Below are positions 9,581 through 21,078 of a stretch of 64,000 nt of DNA, one piece after another. Origin of the DNA: an uncultured SAR86 cluster bacterium (GTDB lineage: Bacteria; Pseudomonadota; Gammaproteobacteria; Magnimaribacterales; AG-339-G14); NCBI GenBank assembly GCA_902595715.1, contig CACJRI010000005.1, positions 1-64,000 on the forward strand. The letters are read 5' to 3'. Positions within the stretch are counted from its first letter, which is position 1. Every line of letters starts with the position of its first letter. A program made the position numbers and the translations under genes. Under the pieces are notes generated by a model, which saw only the letters and a program-made list of their open reading frames with translations, had not been told where the DNA came from and did not search any database.

Positions 9581-10083
9581 ATAGTCTTGATGATAAAAAA
9601 CCTTCTATTTTTAATTTTTATTTTTTCGTAGGAATTACTTTAATTATCTCCTCAATAGTTGAAGTTTTATTGAATGACTTTCTTTTATCCAGGTTAAGTT
9701 TGCCCCTAACTTTGATGACCTTAATTTATTGGAATGTAGCAACGCCGAGAAGTATAGGTTTCTTTTGGACCATGCTTTCTGGTTTCATTTTAGATATCTT
9801 TTTAGGATATCTCTTAGGAATTCATGTTGTAATATTTCTTTTAGCATCTTACTTTTCACAAAGATATTTTCATAGGTTTAGAGCTTTGTTTAGGTTGCAA
9901 CAATCTTTGATTGTGGCAATTATTGTTTTTATTTATCAAATTTATTTCATTTTAATTTCCAATAATTTTAGCTTATCTATAATTTTTGAATTATTAATCT
10001 TAACAATCATCTCAAGCCTTTCTTGGCCAATTATTTATGGAGTTTTGAGATATTTGAGGATAAAGCTTACTTATGGACAGTAA
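9577..10083 (+). CDS. mreD: Rod-shape protein MreD
   Basis: This 168-residue integral membrane protein has about five hydrophobic segments and fits MreD in length, position and topology. Segments such as LPLTLMTLIYWNVATPRSIGF and GFILDIFLGYLLGIHVV match the family pattern. The ATG overlaps the mreC stop. The gene ends 9 bases from the convergent lptB stop, with no obvious terminator between them. Confidence 0.9.
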   Translation: MNSLDDKKPSIFNFYFFVGITLIISSIVEVLLNDFLLSRLSLPLTLMTLIYWNVATPRSIGFFWTMLSGFILDIFLGYLLGIHVVIFLLASYFSQRYFHRFRALFRLQQSLIVAIIVFIYQIYFILISNNFSLSIIFELLILTIISSLSWPIIYGVLRYLRIKLTYGQ

Positions 10084-10092
10084 AAACTTTGC

Positions 10093-10806
10093 CTAAGTCA
10101 TATCACCAAGATAGACTTTTTTAACTAATGCATTTTGCACGATTTCATTAGGAGTCCCTTGAGCAATAACTTGTCCCGCATTAATGACGTAAATGAAATC
10201 ACAAATATCAAGAGTAGCATTTACGTTGTGATCACTTATCAGAACTCCAATCCCTTTTTCTTTAAGATCCTCAATCAAAGTCTTAATTTCGCTTATTACG
10301 AGAGGGTCAATTCCTGCAAAAGGTTCATCAAGTAATATAAGTTTTGGGCTTAATGCAATTGCTCTTGCAATCTCAACTCTTCTTCTCTGACCTCCAGATA
10401 AAGAATTACATTTTTGAGTTTTGATACTCATCAGATCAAATTCTTCAGAAATTTGAGACAGTTTATTTTCAATTTCTCTCTTATCATATTTTTTTGCTTC
10501 TAGTGCAGCCTTAATATTCTCTTCAACGGTAAGTTCTCTGAATACAGATGGTTCTTGAGGAAGGTAAATTACTCCTAATTCTGATCTTTGTTCAAAACTC
10601 AGGTTATTTACTATTTTTGAGTCATAAAGCACATCTCCCATAGAAGGCTTGCTCAAACCAGCCAGAATAGAGAACAAAGAGGTCTTGCCTGCTCCATTTG
10701 GCCCTAGCAAGCCAAATACTTTATCTGAGGTTATACAGATATCTATGCTCTCAAGTATATTTATTTTATTTGAAACTTTTCTAAGTTTTTTTGCTTCAAT
10801 ACGCAT
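10093..10806 (-). CDS. lptB: LPS export ABC transporter ATPase LptB
   Basis: LptB powers extraction of LPS from the inner membrane with LptF and LptG. The 237-residue ABC domain has Walker A GPNGAGKTS, the signature LSGGQRRRVE, Walker B LILLDEPFAGID and a switch His in ISDHNV. The distal half of family-typical GTPNEIVQN is present near the C-terminus. It follows lptC by 5 bases, with no lptA between them and no rpoN after it, unlike the usual order. Confidence 0.97.
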   Translation of the reverse strand: MRIEAKKLRKVSNKINILESIDICITSDKVFGLLGPNGAGKTSLFSILAGLSKPSMGDVLYDSKIVNNLSFEQRSELGVIYLPQEPSVFRELTVEENIKAALEAKKYDKREIENKLSQISEEFDLMSIKTQKCNSLSGGQRRRVEIARAIALSPKLILLDEPFAGIDPLVISEIKTLIEDLKEKGIGVLISDHNVNATLDICDFIYVINAGQVIAQGTPNEIVQNALVKKVYLGDMT

Positions 10807-10811
10807 TAAAG

Positions 10812-11444
10812 TTAATTATTTTTAATATTTAGTTTTGATGGAAAAATTAATTCTCCATTTGATTTTAACTTCACCAAAGACGTCTCTGTAACTAACCCTT
10901 CATTATCTTTTAAATAAATAGGACTGCCTTTAAAAACCATCTCATCTTCATTCAAAATAATTTCTTTTACAGAGATTTCATATTCATCTACAAAAATGAT
11001 CAATTCATTAGATGATAAGTTTTTTTTGTTAAGGTCAATGTCAATGTTGCCAGCCTTTCCTGAAATAATTTTTTCATTTGCTTTGCCAGAAATTTCTGTT
11101 TCAGTTTCAAGTTGTACTAAATTTTTATCGTAAGCAATTGTTCCCTTACTTGAAATTATTTTTAAAAAGGTATTTTTTCCGGAAATATCTATTTTTGGTT
11201 GATAAACATAAAGCTTTTTTTCTTCTTTCAAAGAATTAACCATTGAAGATTTTACTTTTAAAATAAAATCACTATCTTTAAAGCCTAGATTAATGGAAAT
11301 ATTTTTTGCTTCAAAAACTATTTCATTATTTTGTTTTATTAATTCAGAAGATGAAGAGTTTAAAAAAAATGAAGATAAAAATAAGACAGAGCCAATGAGA
11401 AAAAATAAAGCAACTAAATATACAAAAATGCTTTTTGGCATCAA
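10812..11444 (-). CDS. lptC: LPS export protein LptC
   Basis: LptC is a bitopic protein that receives LPS from LptB2FG and passes it to LptA. The 210-residue product has an N-terminal anchor (about residues 7-27) followed by a beta-rich periplasmic domain of alternating short strands, as in the beta-jellyroll family. Sequence similarity is weak by eye, so the call rests on topology and position between kdsD and lptB. The start overlaps the kdsD stop by 4 bases. Confidence 0.82.
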   Translation of the reverse strand: MMPKSIFVYLVALFFLIGSVLFLSSFFLNSSSSELIKQNNEIVFEAKNISINLGFKDSDFILKVKSSMVNSLKEEKKLYVYQPKIDISGKNTFLKIISSKGTIAYDKNLVQLETETEISGKANEKIISGKAGNIDIDLNKKNLSSNELIIFVDEYEISVKEIILNEDEMVFKGSPIYLKDNEGLVTETSLVKLKSNGELIFPSKLNIKNN

Positions 11445-12418
11445 ATTATTTTTGCTGAAAGAATTTCATGCATCCTGATTAAACCTATTATTTTTTTATT
11501 GGAATTCTTTACGATTAATGAATAGATTTTTTGATCTTCCATTATCCTCGAAACATCAAGGACAAAATCGACATCGTTAACAAATTTAAAATTTTTAGTC
11601 ATGACTTTTTTTATGGGAGTTGAAGTAAGATCTACATGATTGTTTATCATTCTTCTTAAATCTCCATCTGTAAAAATACCTTTTACAAGACCCTTGATTT
11701 TTATTAGACCTAATCCAAACCCCTTTTTTGAGATTTTTTCCATTGCATCAATTATAGAAATATTTCCATCTATGAAAGGCAAATCTTTTTCTTTGATCAT
11801 AATCTCTTTAACCTTAATAAAACTTTTTCCAAGACTTCCTCCAGGATGATTTGCACCAAAGTCAGATCTTTTTAAACCTTCATAGTTTGTTATGGCTATA
11901 GAAATAGCATCTCCAATCATCATCATGGCAGTAGTACTGGAAGTTGGGGCAAGATTCAGCATATCTGCCTCTTTTTCTAAATTTAAAGATATGTGCGCTA
12001 GAGATGACAATGCAATTGTGGAGTTTTTATTTCCAGTAATAGAACAAATATTTACTTTTTTTTGCTTTAGGTTTGGAAGAAGGTCTACTAACTCTTCCGT
12101 CTCACCTGAGTACGAAAAAATAATTAGAGAATCTTTTTTAGTTATTGCTCCAAGATCTCCATGACTAGCCTCGGCGGCATTTATATAAAAAGATGGCTTT
12201 CCTAGACTAGAAAGCGTGGCTGATATCTTTTCAGATACCTTACCTGACTTTCCTATACCCAAAAAAATTAAATTTCCTTTTGTTTTAAATAAAAAGTTGC
12301 AAACTTGATTAAATTCATTTTTGGAAATTCCCGAAGAAACTTTTTGAAGAGCTTCAATTTCATTTGAAATGACTTTTTTACCAATTTCAAAAAAATTAAT
12401 TTTTTTTGGTTTTTTCAT
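11441..12418 (-). CDS. kdsD: Arabinose-5-phosphate isomerase
   Basis: KdsD converts ribulose-5-phosphate to arabinose-5-phosphate, the first step to Kdo. The 325-residue protein has an N-terminal SIS domain (FLGIGKSGKVSEKISATLSS; AEASHGDLGAI; FSYSGETEEL) followed by a tandem CBS pair from about residue 205. KdsA at 45941-46762 acts two steps later. It heads an lptCB operon and lacks the usual kdsC neighbour. Confidence 0.95.
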   Translation of the reverse strand: MKKPKKINFFEIGKKVISNEIEALQKVSSGISKNEFNQVCNFLFKTKGNLIFLGIGKSGKVSEKISATLSSLGKPSFYINAAEASHGDLGAITKKDSLIIFSYSGETEELVDLLPNLKQKKVNICSITGNKNSTIALSSLAHISLNLEKEADMLNLAPTSSTTAMMMIGDAISIAITNYEGLKRSDFGANHPGGSLGKSFIKVKEIMIKEKDLPFIDGNISIIDAMEKISKKGFGLGLIKIKGLVKGIFTDGDLRRMINNHVDLTSTPIKKVMTKNFKFVNDVDFVLDVSRIMEDQKIYSLIVKNSNKKIIGLIRMHEILSAKII

Positions 12419-12468
12419 CTGTGATTAATTATCCTGTAGTAGACTAGGCTCTTTAGTTTCGATTATAA

Positions 12469-14357
<1,889 letters not shown>

Positions 14358-14361
14358 GATA

Positions 14362-14985
14362 ATGTTAATAGTTTTGCCTAAAGGAAGACTGCTAAAAGAA
14401 ATTAAAAATCTTTTAGGGCAGGTTGGTATATCTTTTAAAGATTCATCAAGAAAATTAGTTATGGATACCTCCGTTAAAGATATCAAAGTAGCAATCCTCA
14501 GATCTTGGGATATTCCTAAGTTTGTAAACAAAGGTATTGCAGATATAGGCTTTGTTGGGAAGGATGTTCTTAATGAGATTGAAGATGAAGAAAATTTTTA
14601 TGAGTCTTTAGATATGGGATTAGGTAAGTGCCGTCTTTCTTTAGCTGCATATAAGGAAGTGACTAATTCAAACAAACCAATAGTGGCAACTAAATATCCA
14701 TTATCTGCAAAAGCTTTCTTTGCTTCAAAAATGCAAAATGTAGAAATAATTCAATTAAAAGGTGCAATAGAAATTGCTCCAATACTTGGGCTTTCAGATT
14801 ACATCGTCGATCTTGTACAAACAGGAAATACGCTAAAAGATAATGGATTGTCTGAATTAGAGGTGATTCAAGATATTTCAACTAGGTTAATTATTAATAA
14901 ATCCTCTTTCAAAACAAATAATTCAAAAATACAAAGATTAATTCTCTCTATAAAAGATGCTCTAAATGAAAACTTTAAAAATTAA
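14362..14985 (+). CDS. hisG: ATP phosphoribosyltransferase, short form
   Basis: HisG starts histidine synthesis by joining ATP and PRPP. At 207 residues this is the short form lacking the C-terminal regulatory domain, so a HisZ partner encoded elsewhere is expected. LPKGRLLKE opens the protein and SDYIVDLVQTGNTLKDNGL is the PRPP-binding region. It overlaps hisD by 20 bases. The cluster stops at hisD; hisC does not follow. Confidence 0.95.
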   Translation: MLIVLPKGRLLKEIKNLLGQVGISFKDSSRKLVMDTSVKDIKVAILRSWDIPKFVNKGIADIGFVGKDVLNEIEDEENFYESLDMGLGKCRLSLAAYKEVTNSNKPIVATKYPLSAKAFFASKMQNVEIIQLKGAIEIAPILGLSDYIVDLVQTGNTLKDNGLSELEVIQDISTRLIINKSSFKTNNSKIQRLILSIKDALNENFKN

Positions 14986-16270
14986 AAAAGTATCTTTTAC
15001 TTCAGCTAAAAAATACTTATTGCAAAGTAAAATTACGAATCAAACTGCTCATGTCAGGAAAGCTGTTGAAAAAATAATATTTAATGTAAAAAAAAATGGA
15101 GATAAAGCTTTAATAAAGATTTCTAATAAAATTGATAAGACAGAATTTAAATCAGTTTCCGAAGCTTCTTTCAGTAAGTCTGATTTAGAAAAAAATTATG
15201 AAAAGTTAGACAATGCAATAAAGAAAAACTTAAATTTCATTAAGAAAAGAATCATAAATTTTCATAAAAGAATAAAGATACGTGATTTAAAAGCCAAGGA
15301 TGTGATTTTTAATTTATTAGGTCATATTCATAGGCCCATAGAAAGGATTGGGCTTTATGCGCCCGGAGGCAAAGCTGTTTATCCATCTTCTATTTTAATG
15401 ACTGCATTACTTGCGAGAGTGGCAGGTTCTAAAGAGATTAACCTTTTTTTTCCAAGTTCTTCCGAGAAAGCAAAAACATTAATGTTGGGGACTGCTCATT
15501 TAGCAGGAATAACTAATGCTTATAATTTCGGCGGAGCTCATGCAATAGCCGCAATGGCTTATGGGACAGAGACAATACCAAAGTCAGATAAAATCTTTGG
15601 CCCCGGAAATAAATATGTTGCAGAAGCGAAAAGACAGGTATTTGGTGATGTTGGCATAGATTCTTTTGCTGGACCTTCTGAGGTATTAATTATTTCCGAT
15701 AAGAAAAAAGGATTTGAAGAATTAGCGGCTGATTTAATTGCGCAAGCTGAGCATGGAGAAGACTCCAAGTGTATTTTTATTCAAATTGGAGGAGAGGGTT
15801 TAGAAGCTTTATTTAATGAACTTAATCGACAAGTGACTGAGGCTCCAAGAGGCAAAACAATAAAAATAGCTTTAGAAAAAAACTCAATGTTTATTCAGGT
15901 TAAAAATTTAGAAGAAGCAATTGAAATTAATAATCTTGTGGGACCAGAACACTTACAAATTATCTGCAAAAATTTTAAAGAGCCTTTATTAAAAAGGTTC
16001 ATTGCCGGAGCCATTTTTATTGGAGAAAATAATACTGCTGTCTTGGGAGATTATGCTGCAGGACCTAGTCACGTTATTCCAACAAATTCTGCTGCTAGAT
16101 TTAGTTCGCCTGTCAGCATTGAAGACTTTTTAGTGAGAAGCTCCGTAACAGAGATTAGATCTATTAAGAATAAGGCAAAATATAATGAGCTGCTTGATAA
16201 TTCAATATTTTTAGCAGAGCTTGAAGGTTTGCATGGGCATGCTAATGCTCTGAAGCTAAGGCGCAAATAG
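14966..16270 (+). CDS. hisD: Histidinol dehydrogenase
   Basis: HisD oxidises histidinol to histidine in the last two steps of the pathway, using zinc and NAD. The 434-residue protein has the YAPGGKAVYPSS motif, FGPGNKYVAEAKR, the zinc-binding region LIAQAEHGEDS and the C-terminal EGLHGHANALKLR. Its ATG lies inside the end of hisG. It ends 3 bases from the convergent protease gene. Confidence 0.97.
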   Translation: MKTLKIKKVSFTSAKKYLLQSKITNQTAHVRKAVEKIIFNVKKNGDKALIKISNKIDKTEFKSVSEASFSKSDLEKNYEKLDNAIKKNLNFIKKRIINFHKRIKIRDLKAKDVIFNLLGHIHRPIERIGLYAPGGKAVYPSSILMTALLARVAGSKEINLFFPSSSEKAKTLMLGTAHLAGITNAYNFGGAHAIAAMAYGTETIPKSDKIFGPGNKYVAEAKRQVFGDVGIDSFAGPSEVLIISDKKKGFEELAADLIAQAEHGEDSKCIFIQIGGEGLEALFNELNRQVTEAPRGKTIKIALEKNSMFIQVKNLEEAIEINNLVGPEHLQIICKNFKEPLLKRFIAGAIFIGENNTAVLGDYAAGPSHVIPTNSAARFSSPVSIEDFLVRSSVTEIRSIKNKAKYNELLDNSIFLAELEGLHGHANALKLRRK

Positions 16271-16273
16271 ATG

Positions 16274-17047
16274 CTACCTATCTACAATTGAATTGTAGAC
16301 TTCAATCACTGTATCAACAGGAATAGCAAAATTTAAACCTTGATTTCCTCCAGAAGTTGATTTTATAACATTTACCACACCTAACAATCTTCCTTTATCA
16401 TCAATTAATGCGCCGCCAGAGTTTCCTGGATTTATTGATGCATCAGTTTGGATAAAATTTCCTTTTTTGTCTTGGAAAGTTCTATTTATGGCACTAACAA
16501 TGCCCTTGCTAAATGATTGTCCCAATCCTTGAGGATTTCCAATTGCAATTACAGGCTCTCCAACTTTAACCTGATCAATGTTTTTCCTTATTTTAAAAGG
16601 TTTTAGATCAATCGAATCAACAATTCCTAAAACTGCAATATCTGCCTCTAAATCAAATCCTAAAACTTGTGTCTGTAATGTTTTGCCTAAATAATTTTCT
16701 ACTATCAATTCTTGGTTTTGACTAACAGCATCACTAATGACATGGAAGTTCGTGACTATAAGACCTTTTTCAATAACAACTCCTGACCCATTTGGGAAAA
16801 AGCCGGTTTTTATAACTCGTCTATAACTATTAAAGCCAAATTCATTAGATTGTTCTTGCCATGCTTTCCATTTTTTTATTGTCCAGATGTTTACTACGGA
16901 AGGGGAAGTTCTTTCAAGTACATTTGAAATATCATGATAAATTGGGATATAGATATCTGTTTTGCCATAAAAACTAGAAAAAATTAAAGCAGAGAGGGCG
17001 CCTAAAACAACCCATAAAGATATTACAAAATAACTTTTTTTGATCAT
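16274..17047 (-). CDS. DegS/HtrA-type serine protease without PDZ domain
   Basis: This 257-residue trypsin-fold protease is anchored by one N-terminal membrane segment (about residues 7-27). The triad is His102 in NFHVI, Asp136 in EADIAVL and Ser210 in NPGNSGGA. DegS and AlgW continue with a PDZ domain that senses misfolded porins; here the frame stops at the end of the protease domain (AIPVDTVIEVYNSIVDR). The ATG at 17047 is preferred over an upstream TTG because it directly precedes the KK-plus-hydrophobic anchor. Position between hisD and rplM matches degS/algW. Confidence 0.85.
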   Translation of the reverse strand: MIKKSYFVISLWVVLGALSALIFSSFYGKTDIYIPIYHDISNVLERTSPSVVNIWTIKKWKAWQEQSNEFGFNSYRRVIKTGFFPNGSGVVIEKGLIVTNFHVISDAVSQNQELIVENYLGKTLQTQVLGFDLEADIAVLGIVDSIDLKPFKIRKNIDQVKVGEPVIAIGNPQGLGQSFSKGIVSAINRTFQDKKGNFIQTDASINPGNSGGALIDDKGRLLGVVNVIKSTSGGNQGLNFAIPVDTVIEVYNSIVDR

Positions 17048-17104
17048 TGGTAATAGCAATTATAACCTCTCTGAGTTATCATTCTCGCCTTTCAAAACTT
17101 AATT

Positions 17105-17533
17105 ATGGAAACTAAAAGCTATAAGCGTGTTGATGTCGATAAAAAATGGCATCTTGTTGATGCAGAGGACAAAATTTTAGGCAGATTGGCTGTCAAAATA
17201 GCCTCTATTCTCTCGGGAAAAAATAAAGCACATTACTCTCCGAATGCAGACTTAGGTGACTTTGTAATTGTCATTAACGCCGAGAAGGTTAAAGTGACTG
17301 GTAATAAATTTTCTCAAAAAAACTATTATCACCATACTGGATATCCTGGGGGACTTAAGACAAAATCCTTTGAAAAGATGCAAGAAGATTCTCCTGAAAA
17401 AATAATCGAAAAGGCTGTTAAAGGAATGCTGCCTAAAAATAAACTTGCTAATCAAATAATTAAAAAGTTAAAAGTTTATTCAGGTTCAATTCATCCTCAT
17501 ATTGGCCAGCAACCCAAAGAATTATCTATTTAA
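17105..17533 (+). CDS. rplM: 50S ribosomal protein L13
   Basis: L13 is an early-assembling 23S rRNA binding protein. The 142-residue length, the [18 protein letters not shown] segment, [18 protein letters not shown] and the [10 protein letters not shown] motif are characteristic. No clear Shine-Dalgarno is visible before its ATG. It is followed after 4 bases by rpsI, the universal L13-S9 pair. Confidence 0.98.
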   Translation: METKSYKRVDVDKKWHLVDAEDKILGRLAVKIASILSGKNKAHYSPNADLGDFVIVINAEKVKVTGNKFSQKNYYHHTGYPGGLKTKSFEKMQEDSPEKIIEKAVKGMLPKNKLANQIIKKLKVYSGSIHPHIGQQPKELSI

Positions 17534-17537
17534 TATC

Positions 17538-17927
17538 ATGTCAGATGTAATATACGCAACAGGAAGACGAAAAAGCGCAACCGCTAGAGTTTACCTTTAT
17601 GAAGGCTCTGGAAACATATTAATAAATGATCTACCTTTAGAAGAATACTTTGGGAGAGAAGTAGCTAAAATACTGGTTAAACAGCCTTTGAAACTTTTAA
17701 ATTGTGATCAAAAATTTGATTTAAAAATTAAAGTTTCTGGCGGGGGTTCCTTTGGTCAAGCCGGCGCAATAAGACACGGTATATCAAGAGCGCTGGAGAA
17801 AAAGGATAGTGATTTTAGAGGAGCATTAAAAACCGCAGGTTATTTAACACGAGATTCAAGAAAAGTGGAAAGAAAAAAAGTTGGATTAAGAAAAGCAAGA
17901 AAAGCTCCTCAATTCAGTAAAAGATAA
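17538..17927 (+). CDS. rpsI: 30S ribosomal protein S9
   Basis: S9 reaches the P-site tRNA through its basic C-terminal tail, here ending [12 protein letters not shown] as in other bacteria. The 129-residue protein begins at the ATG at 17538; an upstream in-frame ATG inside rplM would add 12 residues foreign to S9. [12 protein letters not shown] and the [16 protein letters not shown] motif are diagnostic. petA starts 3 bases later, so ribosomal and respiratory genes look co-transcribed. Confidence 0.97.
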   Translation: MSDVIYATGRRKSATARVYLYEGSGNILINDLPLEEYFGREVAKILVKQPLKLLNCDQKFDLKIKVSGGGSFGQAGAIRHGISRALEKKDSDFRGALKTAGYLTRDSRKVERKKVGLRKARKAPQFSKR

Positions 17928-17930
17928 AAT

Positions 17931-18524
17931 ATGCAACCCAAAAGTCCTCCTAATCCTGGTAGAAGGAAATTTCTTACATATACAACTTCATTCCTCGGAA
18001 TTATCGGAGCATTTTTTACTGCAATACCTTTTGTGAGTGCTTTCAAACCTAGCGCTAAAGCCGAGGCAGCTGGTGCACCCGTTAAAGTTGATGTTTCAAA
18101 ATTACTCCCTGGAGAAATGATGACCGTTGAATGGAGGGGAAGACCAGTTTTCGTAGTAAATATTCCAGAAGAAAATACAAATTTCATAACAAAAAACTTA
18201 GAGCGGCTAGCTGATCCTGATATGGAAGATCCCTCACAGCCGGAATATGCAAAAAATGAAATAAGATCAAGAAAAAAAGGAATTGCAGTCTTGACTGGAG
18301 TTTGCACTCATTTGGGTTGTGCTCCTAAATATTATCCAGAAGCAAAGCCAGAAGACTTTGATTCAAATTGGCAGGGAGGATTTTTTTGTCCTTGCCATGG
18401 TTCAAAGTTTGATTTAGTTGGAAGAGTCTATGCAAATGTTCCCGCCCCTACAAATTTAGTTGTGCCTCCACATTTTTTTGAAAAAGATAACTTATTGGTT
18501 ATCGGTTCAGACGGAGTTAGTTAA
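17931..18524 (+). CDS. petA: Ubiquinol-cytochrome c reductase iron-sulfur subunit (Rieske)
   Basis: This 197-residue Rieske protein of the cytochrome bc1 complex moves electrons from ubiquinol to cytochrome c1. A twin-arginine motif GRRKFL (residues 11-16) before a membrane helix indicates Tat-dependent insertion. The 2Fe-2S ligands are in CTHLGCAP and CPCHGSKFD. The ATG follows rpsI by 3 bases, and the stop overlaps the petB start by one base. Confidence 0.97.
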   Translation: MQPKSPPNPGRRKFLTYTTSFLGIIGAFFTAIPFVSAFKPSAKAEAAGAPVKVDVSKLLPGEMMTVEWRGRPVFVVNIPEENTNFITKNLERLADPDMEDPSQPEYAKNEIRSRKKGIAVLTGVCTHLGCAPKYYPEAKPEDFDSNWQGGFFCPCHGSKFDLVGRVYANVPAPTNLVVPPHFFEKDNLLVIGSDGVS

Positions 18525-19780
18525 TGAGCGAAAATACTATCGGAAAAAAAAGCCTTAATTGGGTCGATAAGAGATTTCCTGTAATAGATCTTTTTGAAAG
18601 GCATCTTTCTAAATATTACTCACCATCTAATATAAATATTTGGTATTTATTTGGCTTTCTTTTATTAATCGTGCTGGTAATGCAGATTCTTACTGGTTTG
18701 TGGTTAATGATGAATTATACCAATACAGCAGAAGGTGCATTTTCTTCAATTGAATACATTATGCGAGATGTCGATTATGGTTGGCTTATCAGATACATGC
18801 ATGCTGGCGGCGCATCAGCATTTTTTGCATTAATTTATCTGCATATGTTTAGAGGCATGATGTACGGTTCATACCAGAAGCCAAGAGAATTAATTTGGGT
18901 TGGTGGATGGTTTGTTTATGTTCTTCTATGCGCAGAAGGCTTTACAGGGTATGTTCTTCCTTGGGGACAGATGTCATTTTGGGCAGCTCAAGTGATTATA
19001 TCTTTGGTAGGTTCTATTCCTTTCTTTGGAGAAGACCTTGCTATCTGGATCAGAGGTGATTATATAGTCTCAGGAATTACCTTATCGAGGCTTTTTGCAT
19101 TTCACGTAGTTTTATTACCTATTTTAATTATTGCTGTTGTTTTCTTTCATATTTTAGCTCTCCATGAAATTGGCTCTAATAATCCGGATGGTATCGATGT
19201 AAAAAAACATACAGATCAGGATGGCGTTCCACTTGACGCTAAGCCTTTCTTTCCCTATGACATATCTCATGATTTCTATGCATTAGGAGTATTTTTATTA
19301 ATTTTTTGTACAGTGATATTTTTCTTCCCAGAAGGGGGAGGATACATTATCGAGTACGTTAACTATGAGCCTGCTAATCCGCTTTCTACTCCAGCTCATA
19401 TAGTCCCATCTTGGTATTACACTCCGTTTTACGCAATGCTTCGAGCAATAGATTTCCCTCTATTTGGATTAACTGCTAAATTTTTAGGTTTCGTTGTCAT
19501 GGCAGCAGGTATTGCAATTTTCGCTGCTTTACCATGGTTAGATAGAAGTCCAGTTAAATCAATCAAATATAAAGGTATTTTTAGTAAAGTTTTTTTAGCT
19601 GGTTTTGTAATTAGTTTCTTTGTTTTGGCTTATCTTGGATCTGTCCCTCCTACTGAGACAAAGAATATGTTGGCTAAAGTTTTTACTTTTCTTTATTTCG
19701 CATATTTTCTCTTGATGCCTTTTTATACAAGATTTGAGAAATGCAAACCTGTCCCAGAGCGTGTAGGAGATGCAGCTTGA
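18524..19780 (+). CDS. petB: Cytochrome b of the bc1 complex
   Basis: This 418-residue membrane protein binds two b hemes and forms the quinol oxidation and reduction sites. The heme histidines lie in the helices around [17 protein letters not shown] and [22 protein letters not shown]. The Qo loop motif normally written PEWY reads PSWY here (19406-19417). It is a full fused cytochrome b rather than a split b6/subunit IV. It overlaps petC by 4 bases. Confidence 0.97.
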   Translation: MSENTIGKKSLNWVDKRFPVIDLFERHLSKYYSPSNINIWYLFGFLLLIVLVMQILTGLWLMMNYTNTAEGAFSSIEYIMRDVDYGWLIRYMHAGGASAFFALIYLHMFRGMMYGSYQKPRELIWVGGWFVYVLLCAEGFTGYVLPWGQMSFWAAQVIISLVGSIPFFGEDLAIWIRGDYIVSGITLSRLFAFHVVLLPILIIAVVFFHILALHEIGSNNPDGIDVKKHTDQDGVPLDAKPFFPYDISHDFYALGVFLLIFCTVIFFFPEGGGYIIEYVNYEPANPLSTPAHIVPSWYYTPFYAMLRAIDFPLFGLTAKFLGFVVMAAGIAIFAALPWLDRSPVKSIKYKGIFSKVFLAGFVISFFVLAYLGSVPPTETKNMLAKVFTFLYFAYFLLMPFYTRFEKCKPVPERVGDAA

Positions 19781-20439
19781 AAATCCTCTTTTATTTTACA
19801 ATCTTATTCTCTTCTGCCTTTATTTTTTCTGCTGGAGAATATCGATGCGGGTCAATGGAGTGTGATTACTTCGAGGCAGATGTATCAGATAAAGCTTCTT
19901 TACAAAGAGGGCTATCTACTTACATGAATTATTGCTATGGCTGTCATTCCCTTAAATATTCTAGATACAAAAGGGTCGCCGAAGACCTACTTATTCCTTT
20001 GGAAATGTATGAGAACAACTTAATTTTTGATGGTTCAAAAATAGGAGAACTTATGGAGATAAGTTTAACTAAAGAAGATGCAATAAATTGGCTTGGGGCT
20101 TATCCACCCGATCTCACTTTAGAAGCCAGATTGAGAAGACCGGATTGGATATATACTTACTTAAGAAATTATTATCCTGATTCTTCTAGACCTTATGGAG
20201 TAAACAATAAAGTTTATCAAAATGTAAATATGCCTCATGTTTTAGAAGATATGCAAAACAATCTTTCCCAAAGCGAATATGATCAAGTTATTTATGATTT
20301 AACCAATTTTATGACATACGTGGCAGACCCTTCAGCTGAGCAACGCAAAAGAATTGGTATCTATGTATTACTTTTTTTGATTATTTTTACAGCTTTTGCT
20401 TATATGACATATCGAGAATTTAAAAAAGATTTAAAATAG
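19777..20439 (+). CDS. petC: Cytochrome c1
   Basis: This is the 220-residue c-type cytochrome of the bc1 complex. The TTG at 19777 (overlapping the petB TGA) is chosen because it begins a proper signal peptide ([19 protein letters not shown]); the ATG farther upstream adds a polar, cysteine-rich stretch. Heme attachment is CYGCH (residues 53-57), and the axial methionine is in VNMPHVL. A C-terminal membrane anchor ([15 protein letters not shown]) precedes a basic tail. Two extra cysteines (24 and 29) follow the signal peptide. Confidence 0.94.
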   Translation: MKILFYFTILFSSAFIFSAGEYRCGSMECDYFEADVSDKASLQRGLSTYMNYCYGCHSLKYSRYKRVAEDLLIPLEMYENNLIFDGSKIGELMEISLTKEDAINWLGAYPPDLTLEARLRRPDWIYTYLRNYYPDSSRPYGVNNKVYQNVNMPHVLEDMQNNLSQSEYDQVIYDLTNFMTYVADPSAEQRKRIGIYVLLFLIIFTAFAYMTYREFKKDLK

Positions 20440-20443
20440 CGTT

Positions 20444-21076
20444 ATGAGTATTCTTAGCAATAGGTCAGCTATGGTTTTGTTCCATGATGATATTGGACAT
20501 AGATCTCAAAAAGTTAGGATTGTAATTGCTGAAAAAGGAATATCTTGCAATTTAGAGGTGCTTACTAAAGATGATCTTCCTAAAGAAATTTTAGAGATAA
20601 ATCCTGACGGACATTTACCCCTTTTGGTAGACAGAGAACTCTCTTTATATCACTCTGGCTTAATAGTTGAATATCTTGATGAAAGATTTCCTCATCCACC
20701 TCTTTTACCTGTTTATCCAGTTTCTAGAGCTCAATTTAGATTAATCCTTCAAAGAATTGAAAAAGACTGGGCGGAAAACTTAGATATTCTTGAAAATACA
20801 AAATCTTCTAAGCCACAAATTACAAAAGCAAGAAACGACCTTCAAAAAAATATTTCAAACTCTTTGGCTATGTTTGATAATAAAAAATTTTTCAGAAACG
20901 ACGAGTTTTCAGTTTTAGATGCTGTAATCATTCCAATTCTTTTGAGACTTGATTATCATCAAATTAAAATTCCCAACAACAAAGCTTCAAAACCTCTTTT
21001 TGACTATATTGAAAGAATGCAGGACTTGCCTAGTGTTAAAGAGAGTTTTACTTCTTTAGAAATAGAATTACTCTAA
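20444..21076 (+). CDS. sspA: Stringent starvation protein A (glutathione S-transferase fold)
   Basis: SspA is an RNA-polymerase-associated protein with a glutathione S-transferase fold but no enzymatic activity in studied cases. The 210-residue protein starts SAMVLFHDDIGHRSQKVRIVIAEKGI and continues with NPDGHLPLLVDRELSLYHSGLIVEYLDERFPH in pieces typical of the family. It follows petC by 4 bases, the usual gammaproteobacterial order. The normal partner gene sspB is absent here. Confidence 0.9.
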   Translation: MSILSNRSAMVLFHDDIGHRSQKVRIVIAEKGISCNLEVLTKDDLPKEILEINPDGHLPLLVDRELSLYHSGLIVEYLDERFPHPPLLPVYPVSRAQFRLILQRIEKDWAENLDILENTKSSKPQITKARNDLQKNISNSLAMFDNKKFFRNDEFSVLDAVIIPILLRLDYHQIKIPNNKASKPLFDYIERMQDLPSVKESFTSLEIELL

Positions 21077-21078
21077 TT

